DNA of 64,000 nt from Microvirga sp. (GCA_031181145.1 JAPSLB010000005.1:62001-126000), one strand, 5' to 3'; numbered from the stretch's first letter, positions 1 to 10,115 are shown. Notes: generated by a model not told the origin, from the sequence alone. Made by a program: numbers and translations.

Positions 1-1
1 T

Positions 2-151
2 CCGCCGCAGGAGCGTCGCGCCGCGCCCGAGCCCACCTGCTCCGAATGGACCGATGGCTGCGTCGTCTGCGCCCGCACGCCGGAGGGGCTCGCCTGCTCG
101 ACCCCCGGCATCGCCTGCCTGCGTCAGGCGCCACGCTGCCTGAAGCCGTAA
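2..151 (+). CDS. 3' end of a Cys-rich protein (partial, unknown function)
   Basis: An open frame enters from the left edge and ends in TAA at 149-151, giving the last 49 residues of a protein. The visible tail carries six cysteines with tight spacing (for example GCVVC, then LAC, IAC and PRC) and ends CLRQAPRCLKP. This regular Cys spacing suggests a disulfide-bonded or metal-binding tail rather than random sequence. A competing, longer frame on the same strand starts at 46 but runs antisense through nth and is rejected. The start and the family cannot be judged from this fragment. Confidence 0.55.
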   Translation, partial: PPQERRAAPEPTCSEWTDGCVVCARTPEGLACSTPGIACLRQAPRCLKP

Positions 152-181
152 AGCCCCCTTCCGCCAAGACATCCCAGGTCT

Positions 182-262
182 TCACCGGCCTCGTGCCGGT
201 GATCCCGATCCGTCGAGCACTGCGCCTTCCCTATCGGAATGGCCGGATCAAGCCCGGCCATG
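182..262. repeat. dispersed intergenic palindromic repeat, copy 1
   Basis: Two hairpin-forming arms lie 3' of nth. One (182-207) has the pattern TCACCGGC...GCCGGTGATCCCG; the other (238-262) has ATGGCCGG...CCCGGCCATG. The same arm pair recurs near 9158, 10804, 25614, 28440 and 48545, and a variant lies at 3436. All copies are between genes. Confidence 0.75.
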
Positions 263-381
263 CAGGTAAGGGTGGCATTCCCGGCCGGAGCGCCGCGGAT
301 GGAAAGGAAATCGACGGCACAGAGATCGATCGTAGGCTCCTTCTCCCGCCTGTCTCTCGCCAGGGGATGACCCGACACGTG

Positions 382-1125
382 TCAGGGAATCGTCTTGTCC
401 GGATAGCGACAGAGGTCGTTGACCGGACAGCGCCAGCATTCGGGCCTGCGCGCCTTGCAGATGTAGCGCCCGTGCAGGATGAGCCAGTGATGGGCGTGGA
501 GCCGATACTCGTCCGGGATCAGCTTCTCGAGAGCCTCTTGCGTCTCGAGCGGCGTCCTGGTGATCGCGAGAGGCAGCCGGTTCGTGACCCGGAAAATATG
601 CGTGTCCACCGCCACTCGCGGGTCGCCGAAGGCGATGTTGACCACCACGCTCGCGGTCTTGCGGCCCACACCGGGCAGGGTCTCCAAGATCTCGACGGAA
701 TTGGGCACCTCGCCGCCGAACTCCTCGACGAGGCGCCGGGACATGGCGATGACGTTCTTCGCTTTCGTGTTGAAGAAATTCAGCGTCCTGACGTGCTGCC
801 GGAGCCCCTCCTCTCCGAGCGCCAACATCTTCTGCGGCGTATCGGCGATGCGAAACAGTTCCTTCGTCGCCCGGTTGACGCCCACGTCCGTGGCCTGGGC
901 CGAGAGCGCCACGGCTACGAGCAGCGTATAGGGATTGGTGTAATCCAGTTCGCCCTTGGGCTCCGGGTTCGCCTCCTTGAGGCGGCGGAAGACTTCGATC
1001 ATCGTGGCTCGGTCGACGGGCTTCGGCGTTCGCCTACGCAGAGCTTTCCCGACGGCCTTCGCCGGCACGGCGGGTTTCGATTTCGGCGGGGACTTGCGGC
1101 GGATTGGCTGCTTCAGATCGGACAT
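382..1125 (-). CDS. nth: Endonuclease III (DNA glycosylase/AP lyase)
   Basis: Base-excision repair enzyme that removes oxidised pyrimidines and nicks the abasic site. The 247-residue product shows the helix-hairpin-helix motif LPGVGRKTASVV (about 150-161) with catalytic Lys156. The catalytic Asp174 is in VAVDTHIFRV, and a C-terminal [4Fe-4S] loop has cysteines 223, 230, 233 and 239 in C-X6-C-X2-C-X5-C spacing. The start at 1125 (MSDLKQPIRRK) was chosen over an upstream ATG because the extra 14 residues overlap the divergent neighbour and look non-coding. The N-terminal 40 residues are Lys/Pro/Arg-rich, longer than in E. coli Nth and common in this order. It diverges from the DUF2244 gene with only 20 bp between the two starts, so the promoters must overlap. 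Confidence 0.96.
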   Translation of the reverse strand: MSDLKQPIRRKSPPKSKPAVPAKAVGKALRRRTPKPVDRATMIEVFRRLKEANPEPKGELDYTNPYTLLVAVALSAQATDVGVNRATKELFRIADTPQKMLALGEEGLRQHVRTLNFFNTKAKNVIAMSRRLVEEFGGEVPNSVEILETLPGVGRKTASVVVNIAFGDPRVAVDTHIFRVTNRLPLAITRTPLETQEALEKLIPDEYRLHAHHWLILHGRYICKARRPECWRCPVNDLCRYPDKTIP

Positions 1126-1145
1126 TCCCGCGTTATATCTGGACC

Positions 1146-1658
1146 ATGGCAGGCAGCAAGGCGACATTTGAGGATGAGACCGACCGGTTCGAGAAGCCGA
1201 TCTTCTCTGCCGTCATCCGCCCGCACCGGTCGTTGGGCCCACAAGGGTTCAGGATCGTGATGGCGCTGGTCTGCCTGACCTCCATCGCCGCCAGCCTTCC
1301 CTTCGTGATCATGGGCTTTTGGCCCGTCGCCGGCTTCTTCGGGTTGGACCTCCTCGGCCTCTTCATCGCGTTTCGCCTCAGCTACAGGCAGGGCCGGGCC
1401 TTCGAATTCCTGGAGCTGACCCCGATCCGGCTGCTTCTGCGCAAGGTCAGCGACCGGGGCGAAATGCATGAATGGCAATTCAATCCCCTCTGGACCCGCC
1501 TCGATCGCGAGGTCGACGACGAGTTCGGCCTCCAGAGACTGGCGCTCACCTCCCGCAACCAGCAGGTGGTGATCGCCCGCGATCTCTCGCCGGAAGAGCG
1601 GGAAACGTTCGCAGATGCCTTCAGCCGTGCCCTCTCGGAAGTGAAGCGCGGCTATTGA
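1146..1658 (+). CDS. DUF2244 family membrane protein
   Basis: A 170-residue protein with the DUF2244 pattern: a soluble N-terminus containing FSAVIRPHRSLGPQGF, two adjacent hydrophobic helices at about 37-80, and a C-terminal domain containing NPLWTRL and ending near VKRGY. Function is unknown; the family is inner-membrane and widespread in alphaproteobacteria. The start at 1146 (MAGSKATFEDE) was preferred to one at 1104, which would run into the opposing nth start region. It is head-to-head with nth. It could conceivably be co-regulated with DNA repair, but nothing in the sequence proves that. Confidence 0.85.
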   Translation: MAGSKATFEDETDRFEKPIFSAVIRPHRSLGPQGFRIVMALVCLTSIAASLPFVIMGFWPVAGFFGLDLLGLFIAFRLSYRQGRAFEFLELTPIRLLLRKVSDRGEMHEWQFNPLWTRLDREVDDEFGLQRLALTSRNQQVVIARDLSPEERETFADAFSRALSEVKRGY

Positions 1659-1702
1659 GCAGAGTGAATCAGCGTCACCACTCCTCCTGCCCCGTATTCC
1701 GG

Positions 1703-1901
1703 CTATGCCTGCCGCAAGATCTGCATTGAGGATACGAGGAACCATCCCGCCATGAGGCCTGCCACGATGAGATCCGGCCAAGCCGTGGGCGTGCCCCACA
1801 TGTCCAAGGCCGCCATCATCACGACCACATCGCCGATCGCATCGCTCCGTGAGCGGTGAGGGCGTGGCCGCGAGCTTGGTTATCGAGCAGGAATCCGCCA
1901 T
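1703..1901 (-). pseudogene. CDF-family metal cation efflux transporter, internally deleted remnant
   Basis: Both ends of a cation diffusion facilitator survive but the middle is missing. A good ribosome-binding site (AAGGAAAGAGG) precedes ATG at 1901 and about 20 residues beginning MADSCSITKL. After a frame change near 1850 the C-terminal frame reads RSDAIGDVVVMMAALD, then PTAWPDLIVAGLMAGWF, and ends QILRQA before TAG. These match the last two membrane helices of Co/Zn/Cd efflux CDF proteins. A normal member has about 200-300 residues, so most of the transport core is gone. It is divergent from a MerR regulator, the standard layout for metal-induced CDF genes. Confidence 0.75.
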
Positions 1902-1942
1902 CGCATCGTCCTCTTTCCTTAAGATCCGGCAGAGCCTACAAT

Positions 1943-1957
1943 CTCTAGCAACTAGAG
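1943..1957. promoter_or_regulatory. MerR-type operator, perfect dyad CTCTAG-CAA-CTAGAG
   Basis: A perfect 6-3-6 inverted repeat sits 13 bp upstream of the merR-family ATG. On the minus strand it lies between a TCGAAC -35-like element and a TAGGCT -10-like element with about 19 bp spacing, the long spacer typical of MerR-activated promoters. The target promoter points at the truncated CDF gene. Confidence 0.7.
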
Positions 1958-1969
1958 GTTCGAGCGAAA

Positions 1970-2386
1970 ATGCTATCGATCGGAGAATTGTCCCGCCGCA
2001 CCAATGTGAAGGTGCCAACGATCCGCTATTACGAGCAGATCGGCTTGATGCCCCCGCCGCCTAGGACCGAGGGAAAACAGCGGCGCTACGGAGCTGATGA
2101 CGTTTCCCGTCTCAACTTCATCCGCCATGCGCGCGATCTCGGCTTCGACGTCGAGGCCATTCGCGAGTTGCTGGAACTCAGCGAGAAGCCGGATCAATCC
2201 TGCGCTGAAGCCGACCGAATAGCCCGCAGGCACATGGTCGAGGTGGAAAGGCGGATCGAACAGCTGACGGCCCTGCAGGCCGAGTTGCGGCGCATGGTCG
2301 AAGAATGCAGCCACGACCGTGTGGGCGAATGCCGCGTGATCCAGGTGCTGGCGGACCATGGCCAATGCGCCCATGAGCGTCATTGA
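1970..2386 (+). CDS. MerR-family metal-responsive transcriptional regulator
   Basis: A 138-residue regulator. The N-terminal winged HTH (LSIGELSRRTNVKVPTIRYY, about 2-21) is followed by the RRYGADDVSRLNFI wing and a dimerisation coiled coil around 80-112. Cysteines at 78, 113, 121 and 133 sit where divalent-metal-sensing MerR proteins (CadR/ZntR/PbrR group) bind their ligand. Together with the divergent CDF remnant this points to Zn, Cd or Pb sensing; which metal is not decidable from the sequence. The operator at 1943-1957 is directly upstream. Because the adjacent efflux gene is destroyed, this regulator may now lack its local target. Confidence 0.85.
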   Translation: MLSIGELSRRTNVKVPTIRYYEQIGLMPPPPRTEGKQRRYGADDVSRLNFIRHARDLGFDVEAIRELLELSEKPDQSCAEADRIARRHMVEVERRIEQLTALQAELRRMVEECSHDRVGECRVIQVLADHGQCAHERH

Positions 2387-2479
2387 GGAAGAGGGGAGAC
2401 TCTCCCTTTCATAACGCCACAGGAATCGGGTGTTGCAACCTCCTCGAACCTCCTAGAGTGGGCTCCAAGAGGACATGCC

Positions 2480-3388
2480 ATGCTCGACACCTTGCGCGAC
2501 ATTACCATCGAACCCGGCCATCTCAGCCTGCCGGAGGAGCCCCAGGCCGATTACGAGCGGGTGCGCCGGATCATTGCGTTCATCTCCGAGCGCTGGCGCG
2601 ATCAGCCCTCGCTGGAGGCCATCGCGGATCACGTGGGTCTCTCCACCACCCATGTGCACCATCTCTTCCGGCGCTGGGCGGGCCTGAGTCCCAAGGCGTT
2701 TCTCCAGGCGATCACCCTCGACAACGCCAAGGCGCTGCTCGCGGCCTCCGCCAGCGTCCTCGAGACCGCTTACGAAGTCGGGCTCTCCGGCCCCGCCCGG
2801 CTGCACGATCTCTTCGTGACCCACGAGGCCATGACGCCGGGAGACTACAAGGCCGGCGGGGCGAGCCTGACCATGCGTTACGGTTTTCACCCCTCCCCCT
2901 TCGGCGAGGCGATCCTGGTGGCCACCGATCGGGGCCTCGCCGGACTCGGCTTCGTGGACGACGGCGACCGACAGGCGGCGCTCAACGACATGACCCGCCG
3001 CTGGCCGAAGGCGCTCTATGTGGAGGACGAGGCCGCCACCGCGCCCCTGGCCCGACGCATCTTCGATCCGGCGCAATGGCAGGCGGAGCAGCCTCTGAGG
3101 GTCGTCCTGATCGGCACCGATTTCGAGGTCCGGGTCTGGCAGACCCTGCTGCGCATTCCCCGCAACCGGGCCACCACCTATTCAGACATCGCCCGTCATA
3201 TCGGCAAACCCGCCGCCTGCCGAGCCGTGGGGGCGGCGGTGGGAAAAAACCCCGTCTCCTTCGTGGTCCCCTGCCACCGGGTGCTCGGCCGCTCCGGCGC
3301 GCTCACGGGCTATCACTGGGGTCTCACCCGCAAACAGGCGATCCTGGGGTGGGAAGCGGGAAGGAGTCTGAGCGCGGAAGTGTCATGA
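2480..3388 (+). CDS. AraC-type HTH fused to O6-methylguanine-DNA methyltransferase (Ada-like, lacks Ada N-domain)
   Basis: A 302-residue DNA-repair protein. Residues about 28-125 form an AraC/Ada-type double HTH (SLEAIADHVGLSTTHVHHLF). Residues about 130-295 form the methylated-DNA-protein-cysteine methyltransferase domain with the acceptor Cys265 in VVPCHRVLG and the DNA-binding RAVGAAVGKNP segment. The phosphotriester-accepting zinc domain of E. coli Ada is absent, so it can repair O6-alkylguanine but should not self-activate through that domain. The AGAGGACATGCC ribosome-binding region supports the ATG at 2480. It follows the merR gene after a 93 bp gap and probably has its own promoter. 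Confidence 0.9.
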   Translation: MLDTLRDITIEPGHLSLPEEPQADYERVRRIIAFISERWRDQPSLEAIADHVGLSTTHVHHLFRRWAGLSPKAFLQAITLDNAKALLAASASVLETAYEVGLSGPARLHDLFVTHEAMTPGDYKAGGASLTMRYGFHPSPFGEAILVATDRGLAGLGFVDDGDRQAALNDMTRRWPKALYVEDEAATAPLARRIFDPAQWQAEQPLRVVLIGTDFEVRVWQTLLRIPRNRATTYSDIARHIGKPAACRAVGAAVGKNPVSFVVPCHRVLGRSGALTGYHWGLTRKQAILGWEAGRSLSAEVS

Positions 3389-3435
3389 GGGTTCGAGACA
3401 GGCCGGGACCCCTTGTTCTTTGCCGATCCCATCGC

Positions 3436-3507
3436 GCCATTGCCGGGCTCGTCCCGGGCATCCACGTCCTGAAAGCCGGATCCTCAAGTCATGGATGCCG
3501 GGCAGGA
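3436..3507. repeat. dispersed intergenic palindromic repeat, variant copy 2
   Basis: GCCGGGCTCGTCCCGGGCAT is followed about 45 bp later by ATGGATGCCGGGCAGG, so the element can fold on itself. It shares the CCGGGC...GTCCCGG...CAT arm with the other copies but has a different second arm. It lies in the gap between the Ada-like gene and dnaK. Confidence 0.5.
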
Positions 3508-3600
3508 GGCTGGGCCTGGCAGAGCAGGATCAAGGAAGCGAGGAAGCCTCCGGCGCCCAAAATCCCTCAAGAGCATAACGGTTAAAGGGTTCATCCCCTT

Positions 3601-3628
3601 ACCCCTATTGCAGCTATGCAACAGGGGT
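3601..3628. other. hairpin upstream of dnaK (inverted repeat, 11 bp arms)
   Basis: ACCCCTATTGC - AGCTAT - GCAACAGGGGT forms an 11 bp stem with one mismatch and a six-base loop. The 424 bp gap 3389-3812 otherwise holds the variant repeat at 3436 and the dnaK promoter at 3669. The hairpin lacks a T-run, so it is not an obvious terminator. It could be an operator or a DNA-level repeat. Confidence 0.5.
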
Positions 3629-3668
3629 AAACTCTCACGCAGCGGGGCAAACAAGCCTCCAACATCGC

Positions 3669-3697
3669 CTTGCAGCGCTCAAAGCCCCTTCTTATAT
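3669..3697 (+). promoter_or_regulatory. RpoH (sigma-32)-type promoter of dnaK
   Basis: CTTGCA (3669-3674), a 16 bp spacer and CTTATAT (3691-3697) match the alphaproteobacterial heat-shock promoter pattern (CTTG... then CYTATNT). It lies about 115 bp upstream of the dnaK start. No CIRCE inverted repeat (TTAGCACTC-N9-GAGTGCTAA) was seen nearby, so control by RpoH rather than HrcA is inferred. Confidence 0.6.
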
Positions 3698-3812
3698 CAG
3701 CGCCAGCAGGGCCGTTCCCGTTGGAGCGTCTTGTTTAGTCATTCAACATGTAAGCCATGGGCCGGGCTGCTTTTAGGGCTCGGCGGTCTGCTTGAAAGTG
3801 AGGGATCCCGCC

Positions 3813-5732
<1,920 letters not shown>

Positions 5733-5760
5733 CCGCCATGCGCGCCTTCTGAAATGAATT

Positions 5761-5793
5761 CGGCACCCGGTTTTCAACGCCGGGTGCCGTTTT
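5761..5793 (+). terminator. rho-independent terminator after dnaK
   Basis: CGGCACCCGG - TTTTCAACG - CCGGGTGCCG followed by TTTT. The perfect 10 bp GC-rich stem directly after dnaK separates most dnaK transcription from dnaJ. Confidence 0.9.
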
Positions 5794-5815
5794 CGTGAAA
5801 CGGCTTGAAACAACA

Positions 5816-5938
5816 ATGACCGATCATTCGACCAAACGTCACGCCGCATGGGTTCATCCCGATGCCGTGGGCAGCTGTGAGCGCCAGGGTCCGATCGGCA
5901 GCACGATGGAGCGGCTGAAAGCTCCCAGGGGCGCCTGA
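5816..5938 (+). CDS. possible 40-aa small ORF between dnaK and dnaJ
   Basis: ATG at 5816 to TGA at 5936-5938 encodes 40 residues beginning [19 protein letters not shown] and ending KAPRGA. The stop lies two bases before the dnaJ ATG, which would allow translational coupling. No convincing ribosome-binding site precedes the ATG (GGCTTGAAACAACA). Composition is plausible for a small soluble protein but no family is recognised. It may simply be a leader region. Confidence 0.25.
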   Translation: MTDHSTKRHAAWVHPDAVGSCERQGPIGSTMERLKAPRGA

Positions 5939-5939
5939 C

Positions 5940-7082
5940 ATGTCCAAGCGCGATTACTACGAAGTTCTCGGCGTCGCGAGGACTGCGACCGAAGCGGAGA
6001 TGAAATCCGCCTTCCGCAAGCTCGCGATGCAATATCACCCGGACCGCAATCCGGGCGACCACGAGGCCGAGGTCAAGTTCAAGGAAATCAACGAGGCCTA
6101 TCAGACCCTCTCCGACCCGCAGAAGCGCGCGGCCTACGACCGCTACGGCCACGCGGCCTTCGCCAATGGCGGCGGCCCGGGCGGTCCCGGCTTCGGCGGA
6201 GATTTCTCCGACTTCATGTCAGACATCTTCGAAAACTTCTTCGGGGATGCGGGCGGGCGCGCCCGGGGCCGCGGCGCGGGCGGACGCGAGCGTGGCGCGG
6301 ACATGCGCTACAACCTCGAGATCACCCTGGACGAGGCCTTCCACGGCAAGACGGCCGAACTGAAGATCCCCACCTCCATCACCTGCGAGGCCTGCTCAGG
6401 AAGCGGCGCGAAGCCGGGCTCGAGGCCCAAGGCCTGCCCCACCTGCGGCGGCATTGGCCGCGTCCGGGCAACACAGGGCTTCTTCTCGATCGAGCGCACC
6501 TGCCCCAACTGCCATGGGCGCGGCGAAGTGATCGATGATCCCTGCGCGGCCTGCGGCGGCGCGGGCCGCGTCACCCGCGAGCGCACGCTCTCGGTCAACA
6601 TCCCGGCGGGCGTCGAGGACGGCACGCGCATTCGCCTTGCAGGCGAAGGCGAAGCGGGCCTGCGCGGTGGTCCACCGGGCGATCTTTACATCTTTCTATC
6701 CATCAAGCCTCACCCGTTCTTCCAACGGGACGGCGCGGACCTGTTCTGCCGCGTGCCGATCTCCATGGTGACCGCAGCGCTTGGCGGCGAGTTCAGCGTG
6801 CCGACCTTAGGCGGCACGGAAGCGCTGGTGAAGGTTCCCGAAGGCACCCAGACTGGCAAGCAGTTCCGCTTGCGCGGCAAGGGCATGCCGGTCCTGCGCT
6901 CCCGGGACGTGGGCGACCTCTACATCCAGGTTGTTGTGGAAACCCCGCAGAAGCTGACCAAGCGCCAGCGCGAGCTTCTCGAGGAGTTCGACAAGGAATG
7001 CTCGAAGGAAAACCACCCGGAGAGCTCGGGCTTTTTCTCGCGCTTCCGGGAGTTTCTCGACGGCCTGGGCGGATCAGGCTAG
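5940..7082 (+). CDS. dnaJ: Hsp40 co-chaperone DnaJ
   Basis: A 380-residue class-I J-protein. The J-domain (about 5-70) contains the HPD motif at 33-35 ([10 protein letters not shown]), which stimulates DnaK ATPase. A Gly/Phe-rich linker follows (about 75-120). The zinc-finger domain has four CxxCxGxG units ([32 protein letters not shown]), and the C-terminal substrate-binding domain contains [19 protein letters not shown]. It is downstream of dnaK in the same direction but behind a terminator, so it probably also has its own promoter within 5794-5939. Confidence 0.98.
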   Translation: MSKRDYYEVLGVARTATEAEMKSAFRKLAMQYHPDRNPGDHEAEVKFKEINEAYQTLSDPQKRAAYDRYGHAAFANGGGPGGPGFGGDFSDFMSDIFENFFGDAGGRARGRGAGGRERGADMRYNLEITLDEAFHGKTAELKIPTSITCEACSGSGAKPGSRPKACPTCGGIGRVRATQGFFSIERTCPNCHGRGEVIDDPCAACGGAGRVTRERTLSVNIPAGVEDGTRIRLAGEGEAGLRGGPPGDLYIFLSIKPHPFFQRDGADLFCRVPISMVTAALGGEFSVPTLGGTEALVKVPEGTQTGKQFRLRGKGMPVLRSRDVGDLYIQVVVETPQKLTKRQRELLEEFDKECSKENHPESSGFFSRFREFLDGLGGSG

Positions 7083-7148
7083 CTTGACGCCCCTTTCCAT
7101 TGAGTTCTAAACAACCCGTGTGATCCGCCCGCGTGAGGGGTCTTCCCA

Positions 7149-7772
7149 GTGCTTCAGTCGTTCCAACGGCCCACGACCCGGAAAATCCCCTTTAAGAAGG
7201 ATCGCTTTCAGGACGAGGCCAGATTCCTGCGCTCCTGGCTCGAGCGCCCGCTCGTCGTCGGCGCGGTCACCCCTTCGGGAAAGGTCCTGGCGCGGACCAT
7301 GGCGTCATACGTCGATCCCCGCATCCCCGGTCCCGTCATCGAGCTTGGCCCCGGCACCGGCCCGGTGACCGATGCCCTGATCCGACGCGGCGTGGAGCAG
7401 GAGCGACTGATCCTCGTCGAGTTCAATCCTGAGTTCTGTCAGCTGCTGAAGCGCCGCTTCCCGAAGGCGACCATCGTCCAGGGCGATGCCTACGACCTGA
7501 AGGAAACGCTGTCCGGCCTCCTTGAGGAACCCGCCGCCGCCACCGTGTCGAGCCTGCCGCTCTTCACCAAGCCCATGGATCAGCGCCTGACCCTGCTCGA
7601 GACCGCGCAGGATCTGATGCATCCGAGCGCGCCTTTCATCCAGTTCACCTATGCGGTCGTGCCGCCGATCCCGGCGCGTTCGCAATCGCACAAGGCCAGA
7701 GCCTCCAACCGGATCTGGCGCAACCTGCCCCCGGCCCGCGTCTGGGTCTACAACAAGGTCTCCCACCCATGA
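7149..7772 (+). CDS. PmtA-like SAM-dependent phospholipid N-methyltransferase
   Basis: A 207-residue class-I methyltransferase. The SAM-binding motif I is [16 protein letters not shown] (about 64-79), with the acidic motif II in [10 protein letters not shown] and motif IV as SSLPLFTK. The N-terminal [19 protein letters not shown] block is characteristic of the PmtA family, which methylates phosphatidylethanolamine toward phosphatidylcholine at the inner membrane. An rRNA adenine dimethylase-like alternative is possible because the fold is shared, but length and motif favour PmtA. The start is GTG at 7149 preceded by GAGGGG. Its end overlaps a possible upstream pyrf ATG at 7769 (ATGA), so the two genes are probably co-transcribed. 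Confidence 0.8.
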   Translation: MLQSFQRPTTRKIPFKKDRFQDEARFLRSWLERPLVVGAVTPSGKVLARTMASYVDPRIPGPVIELGPGTGPVTDALIRRGVEQERLILVEFNPEFCQLLKRRFPKATIVQGDAYDLKETLSGLLEEPAAATVSSLPLFTKPMDQRLTLLETAQDLMHPSAPFIQFTYAVVPPIPARSQSHKARASNRIWRNLPPARVWVYNKVSHP

Positions 7773-7816
7773 GCAATGCAGTCTCTCCTTCAACGAATCC
7801 CGTTTCGAAGGGAGAC

Positions 7817-8503
7817 ATGCGCGACAGACTCATCATCGGGCTCGACGTTCCGGGTGTCGAGGAGGCGCGTTCCATCGTGACGCGCATCGGCGATGCGGGC
7901 ACCTTCTACAAGATCGGCTACCAGCTGGCCTATGCCGGCGGGTTCGACTTCGCGCGCGAGCTGATCGGGCAGGGCAAGAAGGTCTTTCTCGATCTCAAGC
8001 TGCACGACATCGGCAATACGGTGGAAGAAGGCGTGCGCTCGATCGCGCGCATGGGGGTTACGTTTCTCACCGTCCACGCCTATCCGCAGACCATGCGCGC
8101 CGCCGTTGCCGGAAAGGCCGGGTCGGGACTGAAGATCCTCGCCGTGACCGTGCTGACCTCCTACGACGACAACGACTTGGTCGAGGCGGGCTATACGCCC
8201 ATGCCCGCGGCGGAGCTGGTCTCCCGCCGCGCGGGTCAGGCGCGCGACATCGGCATCGACGGCATCGTCTGCGCTGCCACGGAAGCTCAGCGCGTGAGCG
8301 GCATCATCGGCCCCGACCGCTTCGTCGTCACGCCCGGCATCCGCCCCACGGGCTCCGAGGCCGGAGACCAGAAACGCGTCGTCACCCCGGGCGACGCCAT
8401 CCGCAACGGCGCCACGCATCTCGTCGTGGCACGTCCCATCGTCAAGGCCGCGGATCCGCGCGCAGCGGCAGAGGCCATCGTGCGGGAGATGGCCGAGGCT
8501 TGA
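7817..8503 (+). CDS. pyrF: Orotidine 5'-phosphate decarboxylase
   Basis: Last step of de novo UMP synthesis. The 228-residue product starts [13 protein letters not shown] and shows the signature [15 protein letters not shown] with the catalytic Asp-Lys-Asp network, then [16 protein letters not shown] and [12 protein letters not shown] near the C-terminus, which bind the phosphate. The ATG at 7817 has a strong ribosome-binding sequence (GAAGGGAGAC). An in-frame ATG at 7769 overlapping the previous stop would add 16 residues and is a possible alternative. It lies in a run of same-strand genes through dapB. Confidence 0.95.
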   Translation: MRDRLIIGLDVPGVEEARSIVTRIGDAGTFYKIGYQLAYAGGFDFARELIGQGKKVFLDLKLHDIGNTVEEGVRSIARMGVTFLTVHAYPQTMRAAVAGKAGSGLKILAVTVLTSYDDNDLVEAGYTPMPAAELVSRRAGQARDIGIDGIVCAATEAQRVSGIIGPDRFVVTPGIRPTGSEAGDQKRVVTPGDAIRNGATHLVVARPIVKAADPRAAAEAIVREMAEA

Positions 8504-8551
8504 CGCCTCGCCCTCGGCCTTGCCGATCATTCCCTGGATAAGGAGCCCACC

Positions 8552-8839
8552 ATGCCCAAAGGCTATGTCATCGCCCGCGTCACCGTCACGAACCCCGAGG
8601 CCTATGCCGAATACGCCAAGGCCGCCACGGAGGCGATCCGGCAATATGGCGGACGCCCCCTCGTGCGCGGCGGCGCCTATGAGGCGCTGGAGGGCGAGGC
8701 CCGGGCCCGCAACGTGGTGATCGAGTTCGATTCCGTCGAGCAGGCCCGCACCTATTATCACTCCCCCGAGTATCAGGCGGCGAAGGCCAAGCGCGACGGT
8801 GCCTGCGTGGCCGAGTTCGTGCTGGTGGAAGGAGCTTGA
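8552..8839 (+). CDS. DUF1330 family protein (first of a tandem pair)
   Basis: A 95-residue protein of the DUF1330 (dimeric alpha-beta barrel) family. Visible hallmarks are MPKGYVIARVTVTNPEAY at the start, the YGGRPLVRGG core, and YYHSPEYQAAKAKRDG near the end. The family is cytosolic and its function is poorly known. A second copy starts 3 bp after its stop and has the same motif order, so this is a tandem duplication, probably within one operon. A ribosome-binding site (ATAAGGAGCCCACC) precedes the ATG. Confidence 0.88.
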   Translation: MPKGYVIARVTVTNPEAYAEYAKAATEAIRQYGGRPLVRGGAYEALEGEARARNVVIEFDSVEQARTYYHSPEYQAAKAKRDGACVAEFVLVEGA

Positions 8840-8842
8840 ACG

Positions 8843-9148
8843 ATGTCGAAGGGTTATTGGATCGGCCGGGTCGATGTGCAGAACCCGGAGGCTTACAAGA
8901 ACTACGTGGCGGCCAATGCCACTGCCTTTTCCAAATACGGCGCCCGCTTCCTGGTGCGCGGCGGCGGCTTCCGGGTGGCGGAAGGGGGGGCACGCGACCG
9001 CAACGTGGTGATCGAGTTCCCGACCTATCGGGCTGCTCTCGAATGCTGGGATTCACCTGAGTATCAAGCGGCGAAGGCCGAGCGGGACGGCCATGCGGTG
9101 GCCGATATCATCATCATCGAGGGCTACGACGGTCCGCAGCCGGGTTAA
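8843..9148 (+). CDS. DUF1330 family protein (second of a tandem pair)
   Basis: A 101-residue paralogue of the preceding gene. The motif order is the same: MSKGYWIGRVDVQNPEAYK, YGARFLVRGGGF, RNVVIEFPTYRAALECW and SPEYQAAKAERDG. It has an extra acidic tail (IEGYDGPQPG). Spacing of 3 bp to the first copy and an in-gene ribosome-binding site (GAAGGAGCTTGAACG) imply coupled expression. The pair have diverged clearly, so the duplication is not recent. Confidence 0.88.
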   Translation: MSKGYWIGRVDVQNPEAYKNYVAANATAFSKYGARFLVRGGGFRVAEGGARDRNVVIEFPTYRAALECWDSPEYQAAKAERDGHAVADIIIIEGYDGPQPG

Positions 9149-9157
9149 TTCCCCCAC

Positions 9158-9233
9158 GTCATCGCCGGCTTCGGGCCGGTGACCCCGGTTGTGGGGGCGC
9201 AACGGTCTTCCAGCCGGAACAGGCCCGGTCATG
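9158..9233. repeat. dispersed intergenic palindromic repeat, copy 3
   Basis: GTCATCGCCGGC...GGCCGGTGACCCCGG is followed by GTTGTGGGGGCGCAACG and a weakened second arm. The GTTGTGGGGGCGCAACG part is identical to the reverse complement in copy 4 (10804-10911), so these two copies are the closest pair in the window. Confidence 0.75.
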
Positions 9234-9299
9234 ACGAGAGCTGTGCAGAATGCGCTCAGGCCGCTATATCCAGCGCCTAGGACAAACAGGAGATGGAGC

Positions 9300-10115
9300 A
9301 TGAGCGAGATGCGACTCGTCGTTGTGGGCGCAACCGGGCGCATGGGGCGCATGCTCATCAGGGCCGTGGCCGAGACGGAAGGCTGCCGTCTCGCGGGAGC
9401 CATCGGACGCGAGGGCTCCCCTGCGCTCGGGCAGGATGCGGGCGTGCTTGCAGGCCTCGCCCCCCTCGGCGTGAGCGTGACCGCCGATCCGCTGCCCGTC
9501 TTCGCCAAGGCCGACGGCTTGCTCGACTTCACCTCCCCCGCAGCGACGGTCTCGTTCGCAAACCTGGCCGCCCAGGCCCGCATCGTCCACGTGATCGGCA
9601 CCACCGGCCTGCAGGACGAGGATTTTACGAAGCTCGAAGCCGCCGCCCGCCATGCGCGCATCGTTCAGTCCGGCAACATGTCGCTCGGCGTGAACCTTCT
9701 TGCGGGCCTCGTGCGCAAGGTGGCCGCTACCCTGGGCGAGGATTTCGACATCGAGGTGCTCGAGATGCATCACCGCATGAAGGTGGATGCCCCCTCCGGC
9801 ACTGCGCTTCTTCTCGGCGACGCCGCTGCGGAGGGCCGAAAGGTCTCCCTCAAGGAGCGCTCGGTGCGCAGCCGCGACGGACATACCGGCGCGCGCAATC
9901 CCGGCGATATCGGCTTTGCGACTCTGCGCGGCGGCTCGGTGGTCGGGGATCATTCGGTGATCTTCGCAGGACAGGGCGAGCGCCTCGAGCTGTCGCACCG
10001 CGCCGAGGACCGCGGCATCTTCGCGCGCGGCGCGGTGAAGGCCGCGCTCTGGGGCTTCGACAAGAAGCCCGGCTATTACACCATGGCCGATGTGCTCGGC
10101 CTCAACGACCTCTAG
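9300..10115 (+). CDS. dapB: 4-hydroxy-tetrahydrodipicolinate reductase
   Basis: Lysine/diaminopimelate pathway enzyme that reduces the DapA product with NAD(P)H. The 271-residue protein starts [19 protein letters not shown], the Rossmann dinucleotide-binding loop. It carries IGTTGL and SGNMSLGVN in the cofactor region and the catalytic [16 protein letters not shown] (His-His plus Lys). The start at 9300 follows ACAGGAGATGGAGC; an upstream frame from 9189 merely reads through repeat copy 3. gpmA follows after 36 bp on the same strand. Confidence 0.97.
   Translation: MSEMRLVVVGATGRMGRMLIRAVAETEGCRLAGAIGREGSPALGQDAGVLAGLAPLGVSVTADPLPVFAKADGLLDFTSPAATVSFANLAAQARIVHVIGTTGLQDEDFTKLEAAARHARIVQSGNMSLGVNLLAGLVRKVAATLGEDFDIEVLEMHHRMKVDAPSGTALLLGDAAAEGRKVSLKERSVRSRDGHTGARNPGDIGFATLRGGSVVGDHSVIFAGQGERLELSHRAEDRGIFARGAVKAALWGFDKKPGYYTMADVLGLNDL

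Noticed and set aside
46..1260. 404-codon plus-strand frame at the left edge
   Set aside because: It runs antisense through nth, whose domain motifs are unmistakable, and its own translation has no recognisable domain.
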